A stretch of DNA of 64,000 bases from Candidatus Gastranaerophilales bacterium (GTDB lineage: Bacteria; Cyanobacteriota; Vampirovibrionia; Gastranaerophilales; Gastranaerophilaceae). The translations under genes were made by a program, and so were the position numbers. Under the pieces are notes generated by a model. That model worked only from the letters and a program-made list of their open reading frames with translations. It was not told where the DNA came from and ran no database searches. The stretch spans positions 434,001 to 498,000 of the forward strand of contig CALUVT010000001.1 in assembly GCA_944324345.1 (NCBI GenBank), given 5' to 3'. This document shows, piece by piece, positions 44,902-52,811 of the stretch; the first letter of the stretch is position 1; each line of letters opens with the position of its first letter.

Positions 44902-45255
44902 ATGAACGAAATTCCTAAAAACCCTCAAGGTTCAAGCATTCCACAGCAACCGCAAACATCAAAAATAGAACAAGTAAAAACGGAAGCTGTTCAAGACACT
45001 ACTCAACCTTCGACTTCGGAAGTTCAAACAAAAGAGATTAAAGAAATTCCGGAAAACCCTGCTGATCGCTCTACTGTCAAAGTGGATAACCTCGAAAATG
45101 ATATTAAAGTTTTCGTTTCTAATCCTGAATTGGCAGCAAAAGCTTTAGAAATAGCAGAACTTGCAGAGAAGAGATACGAGGATGCAGGCGTAAAAGATCC
45201 TGAACTTAAGGCTCTCGCTGTAGGCAAGGCTTTTGTTGAAGAGTTCCAAAAGTAG
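44902..45255 (+). CDS. Small disordered protein with short helical end, unknown function
   Basis: The product from 44902 (MNEIPKNPQGSSIPQQP) has 117 residues; the ATG there has AAAGAGG about 8 bases upstream, while the longer frame from 44857 has none. Residues 1-60 are Pro/Gln/Thr/Lys-rich and disordered, 65-117 form charged helices (LENDIKVFVSNPELAAKALEI). No signal or membrane segment. The upstream 250 bases contain a hairpin GGCAAAGTGCC region at 44860 but no identified regulator. No family is recognised. Confidence 0.5.
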   Translation: MNEIPKNPQGSSIPQQPQTSKIEQVKTEAVQDTTQPSTSEVQTKEIKEIPENPADRSTVKVDNLENDIKVFVSNPELAAKALEIAELAEKRYEDAGVKDPELKALAVGKAFVEEFQK

Positions 45256-45297
45256 AAGATTAAAGTAAACAATCTTGTTTTAATCTGTCTTAGAAAA

Positions 45298-45750
45298 CTA
45301 AAGTATATTTTTATTGTCATTATTTAAATAATCGACAATCGCTTTTAGCCCCAATTTATAACTGTTTATCCCAAATCCGCATATCTGCCCTACGCATACA
45401 TCACTTAGGTACGAGTGGTGTCTGAATTCCTCTCTTTTGTAGATGTTTGTCATATGAACTTCAACCGTGGGGATGTTTACAGAGCTTATGGCATCTCTTA
45501 TAGCAATACTTGTGTGTGTGTATGCACCTGCATTAATCACAATTCCTGTGTAATTCCCATATGCATTTTGTATTTTTTCTACGATTTCACCTTCAAAGTT
45601 GCTTTGAAAGGTCTCTAAATCAATTCCAAGACCAAATGAATATGCATATAATTCTTTTTCTAAGTCTTTCAATGTCATGGTTCCATATTTTTCCGGTTCC
45701 CGAATCCCAAGCATATTCATATTTACGCCGTTAATAACAAGTATTTTCAT
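45298..45750 (-). CDS. aroQ: 3-dehydroquinate dehydratase, type II
   Basis: AroQ performs the third step of the shikimate pathway (dehydroquinate to dehydroshikimate). The product has 150 residues, standard. Motifs match type II: ILVINGVNMNMLG (usual GPNLNLLG, here VNMNMLG), the lid Tyr in REPEKYG, FQSNFEGEIVEKIQ, INAGAYTHTS with the catalytic His region, and EVHMTNIYKREEFRHHSYLSD. The two catalytic positions Tyr22 and His in the AYTHTS segment are present. It stands alone with a candidate small RNA gene upstream. Confidence 0.92.
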   Translation of the reverse strand: MKILVINGVNMNMLGIREPEKYGTMTLKDLEKELYAYSFGLGIDLETFQSNFEGEIVEKIQNAYGNYTGIVINAGAYTHTSIAIRDAISSVNIPTVEVHMTNIYKREEFRHHSYLSDVCVGQICGFGINSYKLGLKAIVDYLNNDNKNIL

Positions 45751-45831
45751 AAATTTTCTCCAACCACTATTGTATTATAAAATCAAGGAATTGTAAATTT
45801 TTATTAACTTTTTAGTTACTAATGTAACAAA

Positions 45832-45932
45832 AAACGCATGCTTGAATTATCATGCATGTACAACTATCCCCAAATCTCCTCCCAAGATTATTGTTCAAAA
45901 GCTGTACAAGATGTGTGCAGCTTCTTTTTTTG
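45832..45932 (+). ncRNA. Candidate small RNA with anti-Shine-Dalgarno loop
   Basis: There is no protein gene between 45751 and 45998. On the + strand a hairpin GCATG/CATGC (45836-45855) is followed by a single-stranded pyrimidine segment holding ATCCCC and TCTCCTCCC (45875-45883), which is complementary to ribosome-binding sites. Then comes a strong terminator: AAGCTGTACA pairs with TGTGCAGCTT (45899-45923, 10 bp with one G-U), then seven T. A terminator without an upstream gene on that strand implies a short transcript. A weak promoter (TTTTTA, 16 bases, TAATGT, 45798-45825) would start it near 45832, giving about 100 bases. This resembles C-rich loop regulators such as RsaE in layout, not in sequence. 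Confidence 0.5.
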
Positions 45933-45998
45933 TGAATATTGACTTATTAAAATAAATGACTAAAATATATATGTGTAATACATTTACGGGGATGTAGG

Positions 45999-46256
45999 AT
46001 GAGATTAGTCGAAAAACTTAAAGAATATGAAAATCATTATATGTTCATAAAATGGGCAACCGGTGGTGAATATGGAAAGCTTGTTTATGCAGGCGAAGAT
46101 TTTATTGAGTTTAACGTTATAAATGTAGACACAATGGAATATTCAGAAACCGTGCTAATTCACAGCCCTCTGATTTTAGAAGTTGCAATCGGCGGTGCAG
46201 ATATCCAAAGGATTGTAGCAGAGGTATCATCAAAAATATCTATTGACGAAGCTTAA
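45999..46256 (+). CDS. Small beta-rich protein, possibly Sm- or SH3-like
   Basis: The product has 85 residues. It begins with a helix (MRLVEKLKEYENHY), then has strands in the pattern GGEYGKLVYAGEDFIEFNVI, YSETVLIHSPLILEVAIGG, then a C-terminal helix. The layout helix-strands-helix with G.v..G.dFIef is like small Sm/SH3-type barrels that bind RNA or protein, but no specific family is certain. GGGGA lies near the ATG. Its stop overlaps the stop region of the - strand gene by 4 bases. Confidence 0.5.
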   Translation: MRLVEKLKEYENHYMFIKWATGGEYGKLVYAGEDFIEFNVINVDTMEYSETVLIHSPLILEVAIGGADIQRIVAEVSSKISIDEA

Positions 46257-46897
46257 ATATTAAAGCTCTTTCTTGCACCCTCTTCGTGGTAAAATCCTCC
46301 GCCACATATAGTTTCAACAACTTTCAGTACAAATTCTCTGGGTGCATCAACCTGATTAAGGTAGAATTCTCTATTTGGAATATGGCGAATTTTCATAATT
46401 GAGTTTTGAGTTGATTCAGGGGGTATGAAAAGTGAGGCGACTTCGTTATCCAAAAGTTTTCCCATTTCTTCATCGTGATCTGTTACCCCTTTCATAAGCT
46501 CATAGTAGTTCCCTTTAATAGCCATAATTCTACTTGAAAAAAGATGTTGACCATCTTCCCTGTACAGAGCTTGGGGTTGGTAATTACATCTTGTTGTAAA
46601 GCTCATTTTATGCCATAGAATGTTTACGATTACAACTGATTTTTGGGGGTCGGTATCGACGTAAATATTTTGTGTTGTAACATTTCTGGATGAAAATGCA
46701 TCTTTTAGTGTATCTACAACTATCTGAAGATTGTCAAGCATCCGCAAAAAAATTTCATTGGTATTAACATTTGCGTGCTGATAGTCCAAAAATTGTTTGT
46801 ACATATGTGTAGAAACGAGTCCTATTCTTTCTTGAATTAGAGCTGATTTCCTTGCAGATGTTTCAGAATTGTCAAAACTTTCAAAATTATTTAGCAA
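46253..46897 (-). CDS. Protein of unknown function
   Basis: The product has 214 residues. The start is a TTG at 46897 with AAGGA upstream; an in-frame stop lies just before, so no ATG is available without losing over 30 residues. The first 70 residues are helical; then comes a beta-rich domain (IYVDTDPQKSVVIVNILWHKMSF) and a C-terminal part with IPNREFYLNQVDAPREFVLKVVE. No membrane segment or catalytic motif is recognised. It overlaps the small barrel-like gene on the other strand at the stop codons. Confidence 0.5.
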   Translation of the reverse strand: MLNNFESFDNSETSARKSALIQERIGLVSTHMYKQFLDYQHANVNTNEIFLRMLDNLQIVVDTLKDAFSSRNVTTQNIYVDTDPQKSVVIVNILWHKMSFTTRCNYQPQALYREDGQHLFSSRIMAIKGNYYELMKGVTDHDEEMGKLLDNEVASLFIPPESTQNSIMKIRHIPNREFYLNQVDAPREFVLKVVETICGGGFYHEEGARKSFNI

Positions 46898-47022
46898 TTT
46901 TACCGTTCCTTATATCGACATGAAATAATAAACATGAAATTATGTAAATATTATATGTTTTTTTTTTACAAAGTAGAATACATAAATAGGTTTATTTATC
47001 TTTTTTTATATTTAAATTCCTT

Positions 47023-47763
47023 TTAGGATTTCTTTTTGCAAATAATAATAATTGGAGAGTAGGTTAATGTGAGGTTTGGATACTTTTCTTTATAATTATC
47101 GCAGAATTTTTTAATTTCTTTAAACGTCCATTGTTTTGTTGTTAGAGAATTTACTCCTGTATGTTTCATGTGGGCTAAAATTTCAAGCGGATTTGAAAAC
47201 TGCATAACATAATCGAATTCTTCAGTTACAAGGATTTCAAAATTTTCTGAAAAAATTGCTAATAGCTCCTCAAGATTTTTGTAGTCAAGAGATAGACCTA
47301 TTAAGTCTTTTATTTCTTGGTAATTTTTTTTAGAAAACGTTGAGAAAGCCAATATTCCGTTCTTATTCATCAGGCTGTTTAAGTGTATATTCAGCTTGCT
47401 CAGATTTTCGAACCATTGAAAAACGGCATTAGAAATTATTAAATCCATCTTTTTAGTCGTAGAAATTTTCTGAGCATTACCACATATAAAGTTTAATTCA
47501 GGTATAATTTTTAAAACATATTGCTTTGACTTCTCTGTCAAATCATTTGCGTAATAATTTTTGTATTTTATATTCCCGACAATTTCTTGAGTCAAAAGCC
47601 CTGTTCCGCTTCCGAGTTCCAATATGTTTTCAAAATTAGTTTCGATATCAACAAGTTTTTTTACAAGTTTCTGTGCGACAATTTTCTGTACAATTGCATT
47701 TTCATTGTACTTATCCATACTTTTTTCAAATTGTTGTTTTATAAATTTAGGGTTTATGTGCAT
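47023..47763 (-). CDS. bioC: Malonyl-ACP O-methyltransferase BioC
   Basis: BioC methylates malonyl-ACP so it can enter fatty-acid elongation to pimeloyl-ACP methyl ester. The product has 246 residues with a Rossmann methyltransferase fold: motif I ILELGSGTGLLTQ near 48, ANDLTEKS near 72, LIISNAVFQWFENL near 111 and NGILAFSTF near 138. The N-terminal FEKSMDKYNENAIVQK (BioC usually has F..AA..Y) is typical. Its start overlaps the end of bioG by 10 bases, so it is the third gene of a bioF-bioG-bioC transcript. Confidence 0.85.
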   Translation of the reverse strand: MHINPKFIKQQFEKSMDKYNENAIVQKIVAQKLVKKLVDIETNFENILELGSGTGLLTQEIVGNIKYKNYYANDLTEKSKQYVLKIIPELNFICGNAQKISTTKKMDLIISNAVFQWFENLSKLNIHLNSLMNKNGILAFSTFSKKNYQEIKDLIGLSLDYKNLEELLAIFSENFEILVTEEFDYVMQFSNPLEILAHMKHTGVNSLTTKQWTFKEIKKFCDNYKEKYPNLTLTYSPIIIICKKKS

Positions 47764-48410
47764 TTCAAAATATCATCCCAGCAAGAAAAATTATAAAACG
47801 GGAAATGTCCGCTTTCAAGCATCTTGTAATTATCAATGTTGTTAGCCCAAAAATTGATTTGATTTTTCACAGGTATAATTTTGTCGTCTTGGCTTATTAG
47901 AGCTTGGTTGTAATATTTATCATACTTTAGTTCTGTATTTTGTATAATTGAGTACAAATTTTTCAGCTCATTTACTCTATTTTCAATTGAACGTTTTACA
48001 GGATTTTTCAAATAGATTTCAAATTCTTCAGGGCTATTAAAAATATTTTGATAAAATTTGCCCTGCAAGCCTTGTTGTGCGTGCTTTAACGTTAAAAGAA
48101 ACGGCTTAATTGGAATTCCGTTAAAATTATCAACGGGATATGGTGTTCCGTTTATTGCGATTTTTTTCGAAAATTTTGGTAATTCATCTTTTAAAAGATA
48201 TGCTGTAAAAACTCCCATTGACCAAGTTATCAGGTAATAGTCTTCATACTCGGGAATTTCAGGGATATTAAGGTTGTTGTAGTCAAATAGGATTAAAATA
48301 TCATAATCATTTGGCTTTAGGAATTGAAAAGGATTCTGATCAAAACTCCATCCTGCAAAAAATATTATAAGTCGTTTATTATTTGCTCTGTTTAACCAGT
48401 GATATTGCAT
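47754..48410 (-). CDS. bioG: Pimeloyl-ACP methyl ester esterase BioG
   Basis: BioG removes the methyl ester from pimeloyl-ACP methyl ester, ending the fatty-acid cycle for biotin. The start at 48410 (MQYHWLNRANNKRL) is preferred: AAGGAG lies 7 bases upstream, and earlier Met codons overlap bioF more. The product has 218 residues. The alpha/beta hydrolase nucleophile elbow reads W-S64-M-G (YLITWSMGVF), FFAGWSFD forms the oxyanion region, and ESGHFPFY holds the catalytic His. The start overlaps the end of bioF by 32 bases. Confidence 0.85.
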   Translation of the reverse strand: MQYHWLNRANNKRLIIFFAGWSFDQNPFQFLKPNDYDILILFDYNNLNIPEIPEYEDYYLITWSMGVFTAYLLKDELPKFSKKIAINGTPYPVDNFNGIPIKPFLLTLKHAQQGLQGKFYQNIFNSPEEFEIYLKNPVKRSIENRVNELKNLYSIIQNTELKYDKYYNQALISQDDKIIPVKNQINFWANNIDNYKMLESGHFPFYNFSCWDDILKCT

Positions 48411-49503
48411 CGAAAAGCTCCTTTTCATCAATTTCTGTAGTTAAAGATATTCTAATCCTTGAAGTGCCAGTTGGGACGGTAGGAGGTCTTATAGGCAGTG
48501 TAAAATACCCGTTTTCGTATAGAATTTTGCAGGAGTTAACGGTATCTTCATTATTGCCTATTATTATTGGGATAATATGACTCTGGCTACCAGCTTTTTC
48601 CCCTATTTTCAACATTTTCATTCTTTTGTCGAATGTTTGCGGAAGTTTGTTTTCTATTATCCATTTTGAAAAAGCTACATCAATGGGCGGCAGTGATGTT
48701 GAAAATATGAAAGAACGTGCTTTGTTGATTAAATAATCTATCAGTATTTTATCCCCTGTAACAAATGCCCCCATGGAACCAATTGCTTTGCCAAATGTTC
48801 CGATTATCAAATCGATTTTGTCTGTAACTCCTAAAACCTCAGTAATTCCAAGACCATTTTTCCCAAAAACTCCAAAAGCATGTGCTTCATCAAGAATTAA
48901 TATGCAATTATATTTTTCTTTTAGTTCAACAAGTTTTACAATATCTGCAATATCGCCATCCATTGAAAACACGCTTTCGGAAATAATAATCGCATTTTTA
49001 AAATTTTTTCTTTCTCTAATAAGCAGCTTTTCAAGTGCTTGAATGTTGTTGTGCGTGTATCTGAAAAATTTACCTTCTGAAAGCCTCATTCCGTCAATAA
49101 TACTTGCGTGGTTGAGTTTGTCAGAAAAAATTGCATCACCTTTTGAGGCTATAGAGCTTGTTATTCCTACATTCGCGTGATAACCGCTATTGAAAAGCAA
49201 AGCTGCATCTTTATTGAATAACTGAGAAAGCAGCAATTCTGTTTCTTTATTTATCGGCAACGTTCCGGTAAGAAGTCTTGAAGACGCACTTCCAAAAGGG
49301 TATTTACTTCCTGCATAATTTAAAAATTCTTCCGTAATTCTTTCGTTATCAGCAAATCCCAGATAATTATTTGAAGATAGATTTATAAGTTTTTTCTTAC
49401 CGAAGTAAATGTATTTTTCATCTTTTGCAGTGATATTTTTGATATCTCGAAAGTGTGAATTCTCTTTTAAATAATTAAGACTTGCAAAATATGAGTTAAA
49501 CAT
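48379..49503 (-). CDS. bioF: 8-amino-7-oxononanoate synthase
   Basis: BioF condenses pimeloyl-ACP and alanine (PLP-dependent), the first ring-building step of biotin. The product has 374 residues. Signatures: LSSNNYLGFADN near 41, GSASSRLLTGTLPINKETE, FNSGYHANVGITSSI, LILDEAHAFGVFGKNGLG and the Schiff-base Lys in GTFGKAIGSMGAFV. The promoter looks like TTGGAC, 16 bases, TATAAA with the ATG 8 bases further (leaderless). It diverges from prepilin 4. bioA, bioD and bioB are absent from the window. Confidence 0.93.
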   Translation of the reverse strand: MFNSYFASLNYLKENSHFRDIKNITAKDEKYIYFGKKKLINLSSNNYLGFADNERITEEFLNYAGSKYPFGSASSRLLTGTLPINKETELLLSQLFNKDAALLFNSGYHANVGITSSIASKGDAIFSDKLNHASIIDGMRLSEGKFFRYTHNNIQALEKLLIRERKNFKNAIIISESVFSMDGDIADIVKLVELKEKYNCILILDEAHAFGVFGKNGLGITEVLGVTDKIDLIIGTFGKAIGSMGAFVTGDKILIDYLINKARSFIFSTSLPPIDVAFSKWIIENKLPQTFDKRMKMLKIGEKAGSQSHIIPIIIGNNEDTVNSCKILYENGYFTLPIRPPTVPTGTSRIRISLTTEIDEKELFDAISLVKQSK

Positions 49504-49545
49504 AGGTGTAATTTATAATAAAAATTAAAAAAAGTCCAATTATTA

Positions 49546-49574
49546 TTGATATATTTAGGAAAAAATGTTAAAAT
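49546..49574 (+). promoter_or_regulatory. Promoter of prepilin 4, apparently leaderless
   Basis: TTGATA (49546-49551), a 17-base spacer and TAAAAT (49569-49574) end 6 bases before the ATG at 49581. No ribosome-binding site lies between. The bioF promoter runs the other way in the same 77 bases. Confidence 0.65.
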
Positions 49575-49580
49575 AATAAT

Positions 49581-50276
49581 ATGCATAGTAAAAAAGCTTT
49601 TACTCTGGCAGAGGTATTAATTACTTTAGGAATTATAGGGGTCGTTGCAGCACTAACATTACCGGTGTTGAATCAGAAACTTTCTGATCAGAAGAATATG
49701 TCCATGTTAAAAAAGACGTATTCAATTTTGCAGCAGGCGACTAATTTGGTTATATCTGAACATGAAACTCCTGAGTATTGGGGGATGGTTGACGATAATA
49801 ATCCTGTTGTAACGCAAATATATAATTATTATAAACCGTATTTTAATATGATGAGAGAATGCCAAAATTCTGCAGGATGTTGGTCTTATCCAACAAAGAA
49901 TCTTGATGAATCAGTTTATTGGTCAGGTCACGACGCTTCTTGGTGTCAGTTTGCCTTTACGCTTGTTACAGGAGTTAATGTTTTGATGGATATTTATCCT
50001 GCAGGGACTATTAGTACGAGTTCAACGGCTGAATCTTTTGGAATGGGCGACATTGATTACGATTGCCTTGTCTTTTGGGTTGACATAAATGCTGAGAGAT
50101 TACCAAACACTATTGGAAGAGATATTTTCGCTTTTGTTGTTACGCATAGAGGTTTACAGCCGGCAGGTTTGGGGCTCCAGGGTGATGATAACGGAGACTG
50201 TGAATCTGGGAAACGTGGTTGGATGTGTACTTCAAGAATTATCAGAGATGGGTGGTCTATAAAATATTTAAAATAA
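49581..50276 (+). CDS. Prepilin-like protein 4
   Basis: The product has 231 residues. The leader MHSKKA is followed by FTLAEVLITLGIIGVVAALTL, a prepilin site with Ala before Phe. The soluble part has paired Cys (RECQNSAGCWSYPTK), a GRDIFAFVVTH stretch and an end C-TSRIIRDGWSIKYLK with the shared DGW motif. It has no homopolymer leader and appears to be transcribed as a leaderless message. Prepilin 5 follows 115 bases downstream and shares RECSNSTGCWQYPTK, so the two are tandem paralogues. Confidence 0.85.
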   Translation: MHSKKAFTLAEVLITLGIIGVVAALTLPVLNQKLSDQKNMSMLKKTYSILQQATNLVISEHETPEYWGMVDDNNPVVTQIYNYYKPYFNMMRECQNSAGCWSYPTKNLDESVYWSGHDASWCQFAFTLVTGVNVLMDIYPAGTISTSSTAESFGMGDIDYDCLVFWVDINAERLPNTIGRDIFAFVVTHRGLQPAGLGLQGDDNGDCESGKRGWMCTSRIIRDGWSIKYLK

Positions 50277-50391
50277 TTCTTAATTCTTAATCTTTCTTTA
50301 TAATTGCGTTAAATCCTTGCTAATGTTGGGTATATAAGTAGTATATATGTATTGATTAAATTTAAATAACAAAAAAGATACGAGGCCGCTT

Positions 50392-51066
50392 ATGAATTAT
50401 AGAGATTTATGCAAAAAGCGTTCGGGTCTTACCCTGTCAGAAGCACTGTTTACTATTGCTATAATCGGAGTTATAGCATCCTTGACCGTTTTTGGTCTCA
50501 TGGCAAAGTTTAATGATTCAAAGAATATTGCGGCTTTAAAGAAGTTTTACAATTCAATTAATCAGGTTACAATGTACGTAATCTTAGATAGGTCTTCTCC
50601 GAAATATTGGGATTTGGATCAGTATTCACAAGATTCTTCTGCATTAGCTTTTTCTTACTTTAAACCGTACTTCAGAGTTATCAGAGAATGTTCTAATTCG
50701 ACAGGTTGCTGGCAGTATCCTACCAAATTCTTGAGTGGGAAAGTTTACTTGCAGCGAGCTCAAATGTATCAGTATATGTTTACGCTTATTGACGGAATGA
50801 ATGTTCTTATAAATGTTTATCCTAAGGAAATTGTTAAATCAGAGTTCGGGGTTGACGTTCAAAATGATTCTGTTGTTTTTATAATTGATGTCAACGGGAA
50901 TTCTCATCCTAATCAATTAGGTCGTGATATATTCGCTTTCGTTCTTAATGGCAAAGATATTGTTGCTGCAGGAAATGATAATACATATAACTGCAACAAG
51001 GCTGCATCAGGTTTAACTTGTGCTGCCAGGGTTATAAACGATGGGTGGAAAATAACTTATTATTGA
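50392..51066 (+). CDS. Prepilin-like protein 5, variant N-terminus
   Basis: The product has 224 residues. After MNYRDLCKKRSG comes LTLSEALFTIAIIGVIASLTV: Gly at the cleavage site, Leu in place of Phe at +1, and Glu at mature position 5 kept. The soluble part resembles prepilin 4 (FKPYFRVIRECSNSTGC, NQLGRDIFAFVL) and ends CAARVINDGWKITYY. The change at +1 is allowed in some pseudopilins. A terminator lies 25 bases after the stop and faces lysS on the other strand. Confidence 0.82.
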   Translation: MNYRDLCKKRSGLTLSEALFTIAIIGVIASLTVFGLMAKFNDSKNIAALKKFYNSINQVTMYVILDRSSPKYWDLDQYSQDSSALAFSYFKPYFRVIRECSNSTGCWQYPTKFLSGKVYLQRAQMYQYMFTLIDGMNVLINVYPKEIVKSEFGVDVQNDSVVFIIDVNGNSHPNQLGRDIFAFVLNGKDIVAAGNDNTYNCNKAASGLTCAARVINDGWKITYY

Positions 51067-51091
51067 TAAATTTCAGCTCCTTTCATCTTTC

Positions 51092-51126
51092 ATAAAAAAA
51101 GACCGGTGGGGACCGGTCTTTTCTTT
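51092..51126. terminator. Bidirectional terminator between prepilin 5 and lysS
   Basis: AAGACCGGT and ACCGGTCTT form a 9-bp stem around GGGG, with A and T runs at both sides. Confidence 0.9.
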
Positions 51127-51151
51127 TTGTTATTTTTTGTCATTATTATTT

Positions 51152-52687
51152 TTATTCTTTTGTTCTCATTGTAGGGAAAGCAATTACATCTCTGATAGAT
51201 GGAGAATTTGTAAGCAACATGACAAGTCTGTCGATGCCCATTCCCATACCGCCTGTAGGTGGCATACCATATTCAAGAGCGGTGATAAAATCTTCATCAA
51301 TTTCCATAGCCTCTTCATCACCGGCAGCCTTTGCTTGAGCCTGTGCTTCAAATCGCATTCTTTGATCTATAGGATCTGTTAATTCTGAAAATGCATTTGC
51401 AATTTCCCAGCCGTTTACTCTTGTTTCAAATCTTTCTGTCAATCTGTCATTGTCTCTGTGAACTTTCGCAAGAGGTGATATTTCTCTAGGATAATCAATG
51501 ATGTGACACGGTTGGATTAATGAAGGTTCAATTTTAGCTTCAAAAACAGTTTCTACAACTTGGCCCCAGTTCATAGTATCGTCTACCTGAACATTTAGGC
51601 TTCTTGCAGTTTCTATAGCTTGCTGCGGAGTATAAATTTCCATAAAATCTATACCTGTAGCTTCCTTAATTGAACCTAACATAGTTTTTCTATCCCAAGG
51701 AGGAGTAAGATCTATTTCGTGTTCTCCATACTTGATTTTCAATGTCCCTAGAACTTCTTGTGCCACGTATGCAACCATATTTTCCGTCAATGTCATCATA
51801 TCATTGTAATCAGCATAAGCTTGGTAAAGTTCTATCATTGTGAATTCGGGATTGTGTCGGGTATCAATACCTTCATTTCTGAAACATTTTCCTATTTCAT
51901 AGACACGTTCTGAAATCCCGCCTACTATCAATCTTTTTAGATATAATTCCAGAGCAATTCTCAAGGTTAAATCCATTTCCAGTGCGTTATGGTGAGTTGT
52001 GAAAGGTCTGGCATTTGCACCTGATGCCATAGTTTGTAAAATTGGTGTTTCAACTTCCAAATAACCTTGTTTTGCAAGATACTCTCTAATTTTTTGTATA
52101 ATAAGACTTCTTTTGCGGAAGGTGTCTCTGCTGTCTTCGTTAACTATTAAATCTACATATCTTTGACGATATTTAAGTTCCACATCAGTAAGGCCGTGAT
52201 AATGTGTTAATTCTTCCATTTTTTCTTTGCTTATTTGTTTGTTTGGCAATGGTAATAAAGCTTTAGAAAGAAGTTTTAATGAAGTCGATTTGATAGAGAG
52301 TTCTCCTCTCGGGGTTCTTCTGATAGTTCCTGTAAACCCTACTATGTCTCCAATATCTATCAATTTTAATATTTTCATTTGGTCTTCTGACAAATTTTCT
52401 TTATGAGAAAAAATTTGGATTTTACCGGTAGCGTCCATTAAATCAATAAACATTCCTGTATTACGAATAGCCATAACACGTCCTGCTACAGAATATTTAT
52501 CTTCTGTTTCTACGCCAGCTTCCAAATCTTTGTATTTATCCTGCAAATATGCAGCATCAGCGTCTTTGTCAAAAGAATAGGGGTATGGATTAACTCCCTT
52601 GTCTGCCAAATCTGCAAGTTTTTGAATTCTTGTTTGTCTTATTTGTTCTTTTGTAGAACTAGGTTCATGTGTTGTTTGTTGTGCCAT
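51152..52687 (-). CDS. lysS: Lysyl-tRNA synthetase (class II)
   Basis: LysS charges tRNA-Lys. The product has 511 residues. The OB-fold anticodon domain (SVAGRVMAIRNTGMFIDLMD) precedes the class II core: motif 1 near VETPILQTMASGANARPF, motif 2 with FRNEGIDTRHNPEFTMIE, and motif 3 GGMGMGIDRLVMLLTN at the end. It is full length. The gene stands alone between two terminators. Confidence 0.96.
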   Translation of the reverse strand: MAQQTTHEPSSTKEQIRQTRIQKLADLADKGVNPYPYSFDKDADAAYLQDKYKDLEAGVETEDKYSVAGRVMAIRNTGMFIDLMDATGKIQIFSHKENLSEDQMKILKLIDIGDIVGFTGTIRRTPRGELSIKSTSLKLLSKALLPLPNKQISKEKMEELTHYHGLTDVELKYRQRYVDLIVNEDSRDTFRKRSLIIQKIREYLAKQGYLEVETPILQTMASGANARPFTTHHNALEMDLTLRIALELYLKRLIVGGISERVYEIGKCFRNEGIDTRHNPEFTMIELYQAYADYNDMMTLTENMVAYVAQEVLGTLKIKYGEHEIDLTPPWDRKTMLGSIKEATGIDFMEIYTPQQAIETARSLNVQVDDTMNWGQVVETVFEAKIEPSLIQPCHIIDYPREISPLAKVHRDNDRLTERFETRVNGWEIANAFSELTDPIDQRMRFEAQAQAKAAGDEEAMEIDEDFITALEYGMPPTGGMGMGIDRLVMLLTNSPSIRDVIAFPTMRTKE

Positions 52688-52750
52688 TTTCTAATTCCTT
52701 TTCAATTATACATTCTTTATATTTAAATTTTAGCATAAACAAAACTAAAT

Positions 52751-52788
52751 AAAAAAAAGACCGAAAAACTAATCTTTCGGTCTTTTTG
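52751..52788. terminator. Bidirectional terminator after pilT
   Basis: AGACCGAAA and TTTCGGTCT (52758-52783), 9-bp stem, with eight A on the left and T on the right. Serves the - strand pilT gene. Confidence 0.88.
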
Positions 52789-52811
52789 ACTATAAAAATT
52801 ATAATTTATCC

